In this document: positions 11,059 to 20,522 of the stretch, in pieces
How the letters are laid out: each line of letters begins with the position of its first letter
How positions within the stretch are numbered: the stretch's first letter is position 1
Source of the DNA: Chondrus crispus
Lineage: Eukaryota; Rhodophyta; Florideophyceae; Gigartinales; Gigartinaceae
Direction: 5' to 3'
Length of the DNA: 64,000 nt
Assembly (NCBI RefSeq): GCF_000350225.1
Contig: NW_005179023.1
Location: 89,694-153,693, forward strand
Notes under the pieces: model-generated
Told to the model about the DNA's origin: nothing
The model's input: only the letters and a program-made list of their open reading frames with translations
The model's database searches: none
Made by a program: the position numbers and the translations under genes

Positions 11059-12093
11059 TTATTGTACGGTATTAAGTCTGTACGGTATGACGTCTGTGCG
11101 GATTCGTTTGTATTGTCCATTTGTGTGATTGAGGACAATTAGAATGTCCACGTTGATGGCATACGTGTACCTGGCGGCGAATGCTCGCGGATGTAGTTTT
11201 CGCATTCTGATTTTGTCTGTGATGACTGCCACGGTTCCCAATTGTCCAGATGCGTGCAGTGCACTGATGGATGGCGGTGTGCCGAAACACAACGCATGTG
11301 GTATCTGCCCGGTTGCGCAATAAATTGATGGATTGTATTTGAACACTGCATCCCGAAGCGCGTCTTCCCAGCACTCTGGCGGTAGTTTGCTTTGGTATAG
11401 TGCGGCTCTGGTCGCACTGACCAGAGTTCCGTTTAGACTTTCTGCTATGCCGTTTTTCTGTGGTTGATATGGCACCGTTGGTTTCGCAGTTACCCCCTCA
11501 CTGGCATAGTAGATCTTCGCCTCCCTGCTGACGTATTTGCCTCCGTTGCCCGTTGTCAGAATCTGTGGCGTTCGTCCGTGGATTTTAACAAGTTTCATCG
11601 TGTTCCGTATATTTTTTGATGACGTCTTTCCGTGTAGCTATGCAGCGTACTGGCGCATATTTTGATTTTGTGTCGATAGACGTTATGAAGTACGCGTTTC
11701 TATGACCCGATCTTGGGGTTATTGGCCGGCATACGTCTGATGACAGTGCGACAGCGAGGTCGTATCGATGCTCTGTTTGTCTGTGTGGCTTCTGTCTTCG
11801 TGTGCCATGTGCGCAGCGTGAGTATGAAAGCCTGGGCGGTGTTTGTTTGAGTATGGGGGGAGTGGCAGCAGTTCCTGTATTACCATTTGCTGGATTGTGC
11901 ACAATTTGATATGATTGAATATGAGGTGGTATTCATAGAATGCGGCGTCTTTAGGGGAATGTGGCCTCAGGACCAGGGCAATGTCTGGGAGACGAACTGT
12001 GCGCTCTGTTTTGTGGTCATTTTTCCAATGTTTTGTTTTACGCCGTAATATTTTACGGCTTTGCCTTCGGTCGTCTTTTCTCTCCTTGTCCAT
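11059..12093 (-). pseudogene. Copia GAG-pre-integrase and integrase relic
   Basis: The frame 12093-11719 contains YHLIFNHIKLCTIQQMV, the HxxxxH part of the pre-integrase zinc domain. The frame 11902-11585 has SSDVCRPITPRSGHRNAY followed by FITSIDTKSKYAPV, around the first catalytic Asp. The frame 11598-11059 has ILTTGNGGKYVS (second Asp position changed to Gly-Asn), then PYQPQKNGIAESLNGTL with the catalytic Glu, and the conserved W after it. Three frames are needed and one catalytic position is altered, so it is inactive. Confidence 0.85.
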
Positions 12094-12329
12094 TAGTGGC
12101 CGTGGCTGTACGTTCTTCTTCGTGTTCCTGCGAGTCGGGAGGGGGGTGGTACGTGTGTTGCGGGGAACGTTCTCTCTGCTTCAGGGTATGGGTCTAGCGG
12201 AGTATGCCAGACTGTTATCTTATTTGTTGAGTTGATATTGATTGTTTTCAAAGTCGCTGTGACTGCCTTGAGTTGTGCTGAAGTTCGTGTGTTAAGGATG
12301 TACCCCTTTCGAGATGAGAAGAGCACGTG

Positions 12330-12803
12330 TCAATGCCTTCTCGCAAGCTGGTTTACGGATACGAAGTTCGTGCAGATGTCTGTGTGGATTACTGCGGGGA
12401 GTTCTAGGTTGACACCACGATCTTTTGTCGTCCTCAGGGTGCCCTGATGGGTTGCAGAGTTTGATGTGGAGGTTGCGGTGTTTGTGGTCAGTGGTGTTTC
12501 CAGTTTCTGCATTGCCGGTACGGTGTGGTTGATGTGCGCGGGGTGCGCCGCTGAGTCGAGGATGTCCTTAAGGTAATTGTTCTGTACAACCTCGCGCTCG
12601 TAGTGGCTTCTGTTTGCAATTCCGTTGATTGTGGCTTTGTCGAGGGCCTCGTCGGCATCGGTTGTGGTCGCGTTGTTAGCTTTTGAGGCCGGTGGTGGTC
12701 CTCGTCGATAGCCTGCTCGGCGCCACGGGGCTCCACGTTCGCTTTGCGGGTTGTTGAGGGCGGCCACGACTTGGGTAATTTGCGCAATTTGGTGCACGTT
12801 CAT
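12330..12803 (-). pseudogene. Copia aspartic protease region relic
   Basis: The minus-strand frame contains YLKDILDSAAHPAHI, which fits the copia protease active site (ILDSGAxxH) with Gly changed to Ala. It sits between the gag frame and the pre-integrase segment, as expected. The upstream half of the frame is Thr/Ala-rich and corresponds to the gag C-terminus. No intact zinc knuckle was found. Confidence 0.7.
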
Positions 12804-12908
12804 GTCTTTATTTTGGCTCCTGCGTCCCCTGCCGCGACCTTTGCGTCAGCGATCTTCATAATTATCCGGGGGTTGACGAGGGTGCTGCTTGCGTTGCTGG
12901 CGGTTCGT

Positions 12909-13769
12909 TTAGCCCTCGCGTGGGCTAGCAACTTGTGGAACGGCCGTTTGCGTGGGGTCGACCTCTTTGTTTTCTTCCTCGATGTCTTGTAGTCTCTCGT
13001 ACAGTTCGTCGATTGTATTGGGCAGTCCCGATATCTTTAATGTTCGTATCACATCCTTGAACTTATGATGCTCCCTCAGTCCCTCTACCGTAAACTTTAC
13101 TGTGGTGCGTTCGTTTGAGATATGGGGGTACTTTGCTGTTAACATAGGGGCTTGTTGGATGTGGTGTTTTCGGATGTATTCGGGTATTGGGGTGTCTGTT
13201 GTCAGCTTGATTCCCTTGGTCTCTTTCTCGAGTATGGCGTGTACTGTCTCTGCTTCTTTGACCAGGATCGCGTCGAGTGTTTCGATTACTGTATAAGGTG
13301 GTTTGGAGTATATATCGTCCGGCAGCAGATCTGTTGTATCGTTTTCGATGCTTATTGCGATCATGCGGTTGCAGCTTGCGAATGCCTTTGCGTAGAATGT
13401 GCTTGTATCGTGAGTTGGGGGAGAGAAACCTGGTTCGCCAATGTCGGGTAGGTCGTGCTAGATTAGGATGTTTGTGAGGGCTGATTTCCATTTTATGTAG
13501 TTCCGTTACGTGAGTTTGGGAAGTTCTTCTTTGAATTTCCATTGTGGGTGCGCGGCTTGCATAATGATTTGGGGTGTCATGGGTTGTTGCACTGTTGTGG
13601 GGTGTTGTGCTCCTTGGATAGGGGTCTCCTGGGTGAGTTCTTCTGCTGGTGGAGTCATTTGGTCTTGTAATGTTTCTTGTTGGGCTTGTCTGGCACTCTG
13701 CCAGAGTTCGTTCCAGACGTCCGCTGTACTATAGTAGTGTCTTGGTCTCCCTGAGGGAGACCGAGACAC
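12909..13769 (-). pseudogene. Copia gag relic
   Basis: Two minus-strand frames, 13769-13506 and 13364-12909, carry a gag-like protein: a Gln/Pro-rich N-terminal part, then a helical, charged segment ending in LKISGLPNTIDELYERLQDI, which resembles the end of the copia UBN2-type gag fold. The start lies against the double palindrome at 13727-13803, which has replaced or interrupted the N-terminal coding sequence. Assignment rests mainly on position upstream of the protease. Confidence 0.6.
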
Positions 13770-13803
13770 TACTATAGTATATCTCCGCGAGGCTCGTGGA
13801 GAT
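13727..13803. repeat. Back-to-back palindromes in copia gag
   Basis: The first palindrome has 26-bp arms (13727-13752 and 13754-13779) with one central base and one mismatch. One base later a second has 11-bp arms (13781-13791 and 13793-13803), also with one central base and one mismatch. This is the same double-hairpin layout as at 3.3, 4.1 and 15.8 kb. Confidence 0.88.
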
Positions 13804-13958
13804 GTCGGGAATGGGGACGGAATGTTGGGTTGCTCGACATGAATTTGTGGAGCTGCTCGACTCGGTTGACTGGGAGCACGGGCTCTACGCTGTAATGTGC
13901 GGAGCGTTGGTATCGTCGGGCAGCGGAAGCGGCTGTCTTTTAGGAAAGGTCCATAATC

Positions 13959-14095
13959 TGTGATGACTCGAGGTACCCTCTTCCCCCTTCCTTTATTCCC
14001 GCGTTCCTATTCCTATCTCTAGTGTACCCGCCGTAGCGTTCCCTGGCGGCTTCAGTCGTGTCCACCTGTCCAGCTGGACAGTTTGCGTCATGACA
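13959..14095 (-). repeat. 5' LTR of the minus-strand copia element
   Basis: This is the partner of 9066-9204, with the same TG and CA ends. The base run after it (14096-14100) is the likely target-site duplicate. The sequence inside the element next to it, read on the minus strand, does not start with an obvious TGG primer-binding site; that part is probably eroded. Confidence 0.85.
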
Positions 14096-14486
14096 TGAAG
14101 AAGAAGAGATGCCGTCCGTGCGGTAGGTCGTGTTTGTTACGTGCGTACAGTAGCACATGTGTTGGCCGCGCGGTAGTTCGTAGCTATGACGCGTGTACAG
14201 TAGCGGACACGTGTAGTGGCAGGGCCGGCACAGTAGTTAATAATTGTGGCGCTAGTATTTTAATTGTGTACAGTACCCGGTACGCACTAGGCGGCAGGTG
14301 CCGTATCAGGACAGGTGTCCGAGGCGTCCCTCGGAGGGGTTAAGACCTGACACCCGTCCCCAACAGTGAAATGGGCAACTTCGCCCTCGTCCCTTTCGCT
14401 CCAAAGCTGCGACCGTTCAGTGGTTTTACCTGCGCTGGCTTCTAACCCGTTTCCGGTCGCCACCGTATACGCACCACGGAGCGACA
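14096..14486 (+). repeat. Fragment of an LTR-like family with conserved stem-loop, copy 2
   Basis: This segment resembles 19140-19420 in the nested insertion at 18.9 kb. They share a gtagttaat run, a gtgtacagtac run, the stem-loop with ggggttaagacc (14309-14359) and an aggcttctaacccgt run. It is wedged between the right end of the minus-strand copia element and the truncated 5' LTR of the plus-strand copia element, and lacks clear ends of its own. Confidence 0.55.
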
Positions 14487-14803
14487 TAGTCATATTCCAT
14501 TTTCAAACATTTCGTATCCGGTCAAGTCCAGTTAAGATACAAAATATTTGTATATTCGTACATCTGCTTGAGACTCACGTGGTTCTACCTGTCGGTCCGC
14601 TCAAGGACGGAAGTTCCATGCACGCGATGTTGCGTGTCTGTATTGCATTGTCGTATTGTTGGTGTGTAGCTGCTACTTAACTAGCTAGCTTCTTTTGTGG
14701 CGAGTAAAGAGAATCGGCACACGCTCATGCACAGTACCTGTTCTGCACCGACCTGCCCCAGTGCATATTGTAGTCACTGTATGCGTCCGAATTATTCATA
14801 GTT
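14487..14803 (+). repeat. 5' LTR (truncated) of the plus-strand copia element
   Basis: It aligns with the 3' LTR from the gtcatatt run onward with few differences. The first part of the 3' LTR (about 20523-20550) has no counterpart here, so the outer end of this LTR was lost where the 14096-14486 fragment joined. Confidence 0.75.
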
Positions 14804-15570
14804 ATGGGCTCAGAACCGCAACATAACAACCTGCCTTACCGTCGGAGGTTCTCCTGGGACTCCAAATCTGCGCCATGGACCGATGGAAAAGGGGACCAAG
14901 AAGAATGATTCAAGTCCATAAAGCTCTGGCAGGCATTCAACAAGGCGCTGCCGGACAGCAACAGCAACAAAATTCAGGCTCAACGCCGTGCTATATGTCT
15001 AAAATCACAACTGTTTGGTCGGGCTAAAGATCCATGCTCAAGAATCGATGATGAGAACCTCTTAACACCAGAAGTTGTTAAGCTCATCGTCGACTGTATT
15101 TACCAAAGGGATGCAATGTCTGTCGTAAGCGAAGCCCTCCGACCATTTAACATGCTTCTGAATACGCACCGCAACAACCATGACAACATGGAAAACTTCG
15201 AATCCAGATTTTCAGCTCAGGTCGCGAAGTTCAACTCTATATCGCAGACCACCAAGTTACCAGAATGTATCACTGCGCTCCTACTTTCTAACTCCGCCAT
15301 TGATGACAATCAATGTGTATCAGTGATGGCTGCAGCTGCTCCGTCAGATTCAAACCTTGACAACCAGTCCACGAACGATCAGGGAGCGATAACCTACCAA
15401 TCAGTGGCATCGATTATCAGGCAATGTGAGAAGGCCAACTTACAAAGAATTACTGAGCAACCCTTGAGTGCAAGCTCAGCCAACGGTACAGGCAATGGTA
15501 GCTACTACGGAGGAAATAGTGGTAGAAGAGGACGTCCCACTAAGGCAGAATGTGAGGTGCTACTGATGAG
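14804..15570 (+). pseudogene. Copia gag, interrupted by a solo LTR
   Basis: The frame opens at ATG 14804, whose TG overlaps the candidate primer-binding site just after the LTR. It runs through a gag-like helical region (IKLWQAFNKAL, ALRPFNMLLNTHRNNHDNME, FESRFSAQVAKF) to a Gly/Asn-rich spacer. One in-frame TGA lies near 14905, and from ATG 15116 the frame is open. At 15570 the solo LTR begins. Across the LTR the frame resumes exactly (see 16225), so this gag was intact up to its zinc knuckle when the LTR element inserted. The fold resembles copia gag only in general character; position supports the call. Confidence 0.75.
15566..15570. other. Left target-site duplicate ATGAG
   Basis: ATGAG directly precedes the TG of the solo LTR and is repeated directly after its CA at 16220-16224. 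This is a perfect 5-bp duplication, as made by LTR-element integrases. Confidence 0.9.
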
Positions 15571-16219
15571 TGAGGTATAAACCCGTGCCACTGTAGTACC
15601 CTTTTTCGCGCTACTCGTGTACACGTGTATCTAGATAACTCAAGTACCCCGACGTACAATACCAAGCCCATTACACCAGCCTTGCTCGCTTTCGACACAA
15701 GCACACGTGGACCTATTACCGCGCTTGTACACGTGTGTACTATGACGCGGCCTCGTGTGCTCTAGCTGCTACATCTCAACGGCGATCTAGTACAGTATAT
15801 AGCGTCGTTGGCGCTTAAGCGCCAACGACACTATACCCAAACCCACCCGGCACAATTGTGCCGGGTGGGTTTGGGGACAAGCAACCAAGGACCAAGCACG
15901 CGACTCGTTTTCTTGGTTTTGCGCGGTACTAACTAACTTCTTCTCGTTAACGCTCTCTCGTTCTCCTCGCTCGCGGCCTAGGACTCTCGTGGCCACGTCG
16001 CGTGTTGCCTCCCCGCTCGCGCGCACGGTTCGCTGGCCGTGTGGTAACCCCGCCGGGTCGAGAGCACCGCGTTGTTCGCTTTTAGTTTCCGTGGTTCGCG
16101 AGCACACCCGGGTTCTACAGTCGCCCGAAAGCCTCTACCACTTCCCCCTAGCTACCTAGTACCTGACCCCACGAACGACCCTTGTTTTAGCACGTGACCG
16201 CGTTTCGCGTTCTACTACA
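15571..16219. mobile_element. Solo LTR (family A), 649 bp, inserted in copia gag
   Basis: It begins TGAGGTATAAACC and ends TTCTACTACA, is flanked by perfect ATGAG duplicates, and aligns along its length with 7177-7785. No internal element sequence is present, so recombination between two LTRs removed it. It differs from the other copy mainly by the 40-base double-palindrome block at its middle. The 106-codon minus-strand frame inside it corresponds to the same antisense frame in the other copy and is not a gene. Confidence 0.92.
15798..15875. repeat. Back-to-back palindromes inside the solo LTR
   Basis: The first palindrome is 38 bp with one mismatch (15798-15835, centre 15816/15817). It is followed directly by a perfect 40-bp palindrome (15836-15875, centre 15855/15856). 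In the sister LTR at about 7400-7430 the left half of the first and the right half of the second are joined directly, sharing a TT. Confidence 0.92.
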
Positions 16220-16507
16220 ATGAGGCACCCATGTAACGAATGCAGAAAGTTTGACCACTGGAAGCGTAGCCATAATGAAGACGGGTCGCTACCTATACAT
16301 GTGAAGTCGGTAAACAAGAGTTCACACAGAGCGGGAAACGCGTCAAATGAAAGAAAAACAGTAACCTTTAACATGGCTACGCTAGTGTGCTCTTCAGCTT
16401 GGTCATTAACCTCGATCATGATCGGACCACTTGTGGACGAGGGTGCCCCCTATTCAGCAATTGGCCAGGTAGAGATGAACGCCCTTGCAAAAAAGCTAGA
16501 TCTATGA
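16220..16507 (+). pseudogene. Copia gag zinc knuckle and protease relic
   Basis: Immediately after the right ATGAG duplicate the gag frame continues with HPCNECRKFDHWKRSH, a CX2CX4HX4H zinc-knuckle variant. About 50 residues later comes IGPLVDEGAPYSAIG, which matches the copia protease active site of the GalEa/CoRe type (aspartate, then GAPYSAIG). The frame stops at 16507. The next 240 bases have stops in all frames, so the rest of the protease is degraded. Confidence 0.78.
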
Positions 16508-16748
16508 TCGAATTGGAAGATGGCGCAGATATCTTCAGTTCTTGAGGGGCACTCCCACTAGCAATATTGCACAGGGAATCATGCGAGCCCCACGCGCCGT
16601 ATAATTGGATCAATAATTCTCACGGCAGCATCTGATACAGGACGTCCGGTCGACATCACGCACCTTGTGCTAGAAGGCTCATCCCAGTGGGTGATCGGTC
16701 GAAACGTCACAAGAAGGCAAATATCGAACATATCAACGGATTGCATTT

Positions 16749-17720
16749 ATGGTAAATGACGAACTGGACTATATATCCATCACCAACTCCGCGTTCTTAA
16801 GCTATGTTCAAATGGACAGGTTTCGCATTTCAAACGACACAGAAAATGTTCTGGAATGCCTTAGTGACAGCATGCTCGAAGAAAAGTCGTGGTCAGAAGT
16901 CAAGGCTATCATAGACAAGGTCCAAAAACATGTTTGTGGACATGCCAACTATACAGATCTTCAACTTTTACTGGAAAGAAATGACCTCTGGAAAGGATCA
17001 GTTGCATCCTATGTTCATTAACAAATTGAAAGCTCCATTGCGTGCAACTCATCGTCTCCGCCACAGCCCAACGGAAAGGTATCTATAAGCCCGTTACCCA
17101 GAGCTTTTAATGAAATTGTATGCGTTGAGCACTTCTACTTAGACGAAATTAGAATGATGCACTGCATGGATCTAGTCTCTCGTTTCTCCACGGTTCACGT
17201 AGTACACACGGCAACTGTTTCAGACGCAGTTATCGGTTTTGAGGTCTGCTGGGTCTCTCACTTTGGACATCCTGAGTCGATTGACGGAGATAGGGCCTTC
17301 GAGGAAGGTGATTATAAGTCATACATGAATGAGAGAGATATATCGTTTAGACCGGTCCCACGCGGCAGACATAGCGAAAATATGATGGAATCCAGGCACA
17401 ATGTAGTACGCAGCACCTATCTACGTTTAAAAGAGGATACAGGAGACAATCATAATGCTACACTAGCATCTTACCGAGCAATAACGATCTCAAATGACCT
17501 CTACGGAAACGACACGCTGAGTGCATTTGAAATGGCGAAGGGATTCACTAAACCAGTAATGTTGAAAACTACCCGAGTCTCTATACCCGAAGAAGTAGCC
17601 ATGGCTCAAGATAAACTAAAAGCTAGCCGCAAATTAGCGCTTATCCACAAGTCAAAGGCAGCAAAAGAACTGCCTATCGCCATGGGAGACGTGGTCGCAA
17701 TCTACCAAAAAACAGCATGA
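16749..17720 (+). pseudogene. Copia pre-integrase and integrase relic
   Basis: The frame 16749-17021 ends in VQKHVCGHANYTDLQLLLER, the HX3H part of the pre-integrase zinc domain. After a break the coding resumes upstream of 17154 with VCVEHFYLDEIRMMHCMDLV, where GalEa-type integrases have the first catalytic Asp; it appears as Glu here. The 188-codon frame 17154-17720 then gives GHPESIDGDRAF (second Asp) and SENMMESRHNVVRS (catalytic Glu). The integrase core is otherwise long and well kept. Confidence 0.82.
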
Positions 17721-17818
17721 GAAGAGAGGAAAGTGGTCCTTGCCCAAGACGGTACTCTGTGTAAATCATGGTGCAAGGTCGGTGACGGTTCCTGGAAAGC
17801 ATAACTGAGAGTCCACCG

Positions 17819-18181
17819 TTGCGATTGAAAATACGTCCAGCTACTCCCCAAGAAAGTTTAGCACAAACGGTACAGGATGGAATCGATGAACTAGACGAAC
17901 TACTCTGCGAACTACGTATTCAATCAGCAGACCATACAGAAAGTGCTACATCATCGTTGGACCAATCAAACCGTGCGAATGAGACCAATACCATTGATGC
18001 AGACTTCACTACAAATGAGCCGAATGCTGCACCTACCATAGGGGATCGAGTATCTGTGTTCTGGCCAGAAGATGACATATACTACCCCGGAGTCATAGAC
18101 TCTGAGGCGGAAGACGGACGTCTCAACGTCACGCATGATGATGGAGAGCAAGAATGCGTCGACATGAGCAAAGAAAGTTAG
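17819..18181 (+). pseudogene. Tudor-like module in the copia polyprotein
   Basis: This 120-codon frame lies between integrase and RT. Its first two thirds are acidic and Ser/Thr/Asn-rich. The last 45 residues read GDRVSVFWPEDDIYYPGVID and end in LNVTHDDGEQECVDMSKES. That fits the Tudor-type fold of plant PDS5 and MSH6 proteins: basic-aromatic start, WxxDxxYYxGxV, turn, V-x-x-DDGExE, then a final strand. Copia polyproteins normally have only variable linker here. By analogy with the chromodomains of Ty3/gypsy chromoviruses it may have read histone marks to guide insertion; that role is inferred. Confidence 0.6.
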
Positions 18182-18235
18182 AACTTGTTATAAGCCTCTT
18201 CAGCCAACGCAGAGCTGTTCTCATCAGAAACGGGG

Positions 18236-19760
18236 ATGTACAGCACAGAACATGCTGTCCTCTCTAAAAAGCAAGACCACTTCGGAAACAAAACCTTCTT
18301 AAGGCACGATGCACAAGGTTTTGACCAATTCCCCTTGGTCACAGCTTTTAAAACAGAAGAAGAAACTTTCTTGAGAACGGTGAAACAAGTTGCAAAGAAA
18401 GATGTACCAGCTGGTGCCAACATTATTAGTAGCCACACGATTTACAAAGTGAAACAATACGACGACAGCTCCCTCAAACTGAAAGCCCGAATTGCTCCAC
18501 ATGGAAATGAAGACGATCTGAAAAACGAACTACACAAAGACTGCTCTACATGCTCTCCGACCGGGCTCCGTATCTTAGAGTCTGTCGCATCCCTTCATGG
18601 ATGGACTGTTTACAAGGCCGATGTAACCGTTGCAGTTTTACAGACTGGCATCGCACAGCGAGATGTCTATGCAAGGCCACCCAAGGAAAGTCAGACGAAA
18701 ACTACGCATCTTTGGTTGTTATTGACGGCAGTACATGGACTGGTTAATGCGAACGCAAAATAGCAGAACCAGTCTGATGCTGTCTGTTAAAACAATGGTC
18801 TAGTACAATCTAAACATATCCCACAACCATTCTTCAAAAGAAGGCAGGGAAGCTGGTTCTAGTAGTAGCCAAGATCGTCGATGACCTGGAAGCAGCTGGA
18901 ATTGGACAACGCGCCAAAGTATTCTTAGATGGGTGTAGTACAATTCCGTACCACAACCCCCCGGGGAGATGATAACCGCTTTGGAGGGCGGGTGCTACTG
19001 TAGCGAGCGGGTGTACACGCGCCCGCCGCCGTGTACAGTAGTACCCCAAAGGTCCGACGTGGGACAGCCGGTAGCAGCGGGCGTGGCCACGGGTAACACG
19101 TGGTACAACCGTCGGCCGGGATCGTGGCCACGGGCACACGTGTATAATCCGTACGGTGGCTAACTAGTAAGTAGTAGTTAATGGCACAAATTAAGTAATT
19201 GTGTACAGTAGCTGGTACACAATAAGTGGCTGCTACTGTAGAGGGACAGGTGTCCTGGCGTCCCACTTAGGGGTTAAGACCGGGGACACCTGCCCGTCCC
19301 AGTAAAGAGGAGGCAGACTCGCCTCCCTTCCCTTTACGGCTAATTGCTATCCCGTTCCGGTTTTCGTTTTAGTCTCAGGCTTCTAACCCGTGACCGGCCG
19401 TCCGGATCTAACATCACCGACCGGGCTGCGCATCACCGGCCACGTGAGCCTTCCCTCCTTTCGAGTCCATCCGTACGGTTTGCGTTCGCGCGTGGGTTAC
19501 CCAGCGGCGCGCGCTCTCTTATTTCTAACCCCCTCGTTTCCGAGTGGTCGGGACGAAGGTAGTTATACCGCAATGCGTTGACAGCCGTTTCAAGCTTGGC
19601 ACTGTCAACAATGAACCTGGAAAATTACGGTTCTTTGGTATCAACACGACCCAGGACGAAGACTACACGATAGCTACCGATGCCAATGACAACCTCCAAG
19701 CAGTGATGGATGTCCCATTTCAAGACAGCGGCACAAAGAGCCGGAAATGGAAGTAAATGC
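18236..19760 (+). pseudogene. Copia reverse transcriptase, split by a nested insertion
   Basis: The 175-codon frame 18236-18763 carries ANIISSHTIYKVKQ, then LKARIAPHGNEDD, CSTCSPTGLRIL and VYKADVTVAVLQTG. These are RVT_2 blocks, with the first catalytic Asp in YKADV. Another frame from 18843 gives LVLVVAKIVDDLEAAGIG, the xxDD box. The sequence is then cut by an insertion at 18934-19572. The RT resumes with DSRFKLGTVNNEPGKLRFFG (about 19578 on) and runs towards 19760. Several frames are used and stops are present, so the RT is inactive. Confidence 0.8.
18934..19572 (+). mobile_element. Nested LTR-like insertion (family B), about 639 bp
   Basis: It lies within the RT coding sequence, which continues on both sides. 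It starts TGTAGTACAATTCC and ends ATACCGCA. The 5 bp before it (ATGGG) and after it (ATGCG) match at four positions, a probable target duplicate with one mutation. It carries the conserved stem-loop (19244-19294) also seen at 4.0 and 14.3 kb, and short frames with no domain. Size, TG...CA ends and lack of coding suggest a solo LTR. The orientation given follows the stem-loop as it reads at 14.3 kb. Confidence 0.65.
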
Positions 19761-19924
19761 GATTGAGAAGGGGACGTTGCATCTACCAACAGCCCGCTGG
19801 GATGGATTGGAATTGAAGCATCTCCGCTATGCTCATTTCACTCCAGCCATCTCCAAAAAGAAGCACCACACATCAAATTATCTCTTCTTGTTGAACAGGC
19901 AAACATACTTCGAAAACTCAAAAA

Positions 19925-20512
19925 ATGGGTACCGTCATAAAATACCCCAGGCCAACTGACGGCAAAGAATACAATCTCAGCATGTTGGTATTCTCGGATG
20001 CCTCTCGCTCGGATGAAAATGGAAAACTTGGAATCATCGTTGGACTGCTAGTAGACGAACTGAAAAGAAATACTATCTATGGCCCGTTGTCTTGGATCTC
20101 GCACAAATCGAAACGGCCTGTAAAACGTGTACCTGCTGCTGAGATTTTGGCCTCGTCAGAAGGTATCGATGAAGGAAAGGTAATCTCTTATGCCTACTCC
20201 GAACTGATGAACAGAAACATGTAGGTACAGCTATGCGTAGATTCAAAGGACCTGTTTACGTCCCTGTCTACACAAAGAAATTCAATCGACCCTTCAATTC
20301 GCGGTGATGTGGCTTGCATTCGGTATGAGTTTGAAACTGGTGCTGTTGAAACCATCTCCTGGATACCCAGAAAGATCAACCTTGCAGACCGTCTAACCAA
20401 GACGGAAAGCGCCCTAAGTGAAGCTCTTCAGTTACCTCTATATACTGGACGACTGTCTATAGACATCGAAAATGTTTCTGAGACAAAAAACTCGGAGAAG
20501 AACTTTGGCTAA
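19925..20512 (+). pseudogene. Copia RNase H relic
   Basis: The frame 19925-20224 has LVFSDASRSDENGKLGIIVG, the RNase H first catalytic Asp region. ISHKSKRPVKRVPAAEILAS follows, with the catalytic Glu, and then SEGIDEG. After a stop at 20221 the frame 20309-20512 supplies VETISWIPRKINLADRLTKT, the end motif of copia polyproteins. The order, spacing and GalEa-type wording (VKRVPAAEILA) are clear. It is broken by one stop and a frame change. Confidence 0.85.
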
Positions 20513-20522
20513 ACAGGAGGAG

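Larger units (their letters stand above)
9066..14095 (-). mobile_element. Complete but decayed Ty1/copia retrotransposon
   Basis: Two direct LTRs bound the element, 9066-9204 (139 bp) and 13959-14095 (137 bp), both starting TGTGATGACTCG and ending in GTCATGRCA. The flanking 5 bp are TGCAG on the left and TGAAG on the right, a probable target duplication with one change. Read from right to left, the internal 4.75 kb gives gag, protease, GAG-pre-integrase and integrase, reverse transcriptase, then RNase H. This is the copia order, with integrase before RT. Every domain is broken by stops or frameshifts. LTRs of only about 138 bp are short for copia. Confidence 0.88.
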
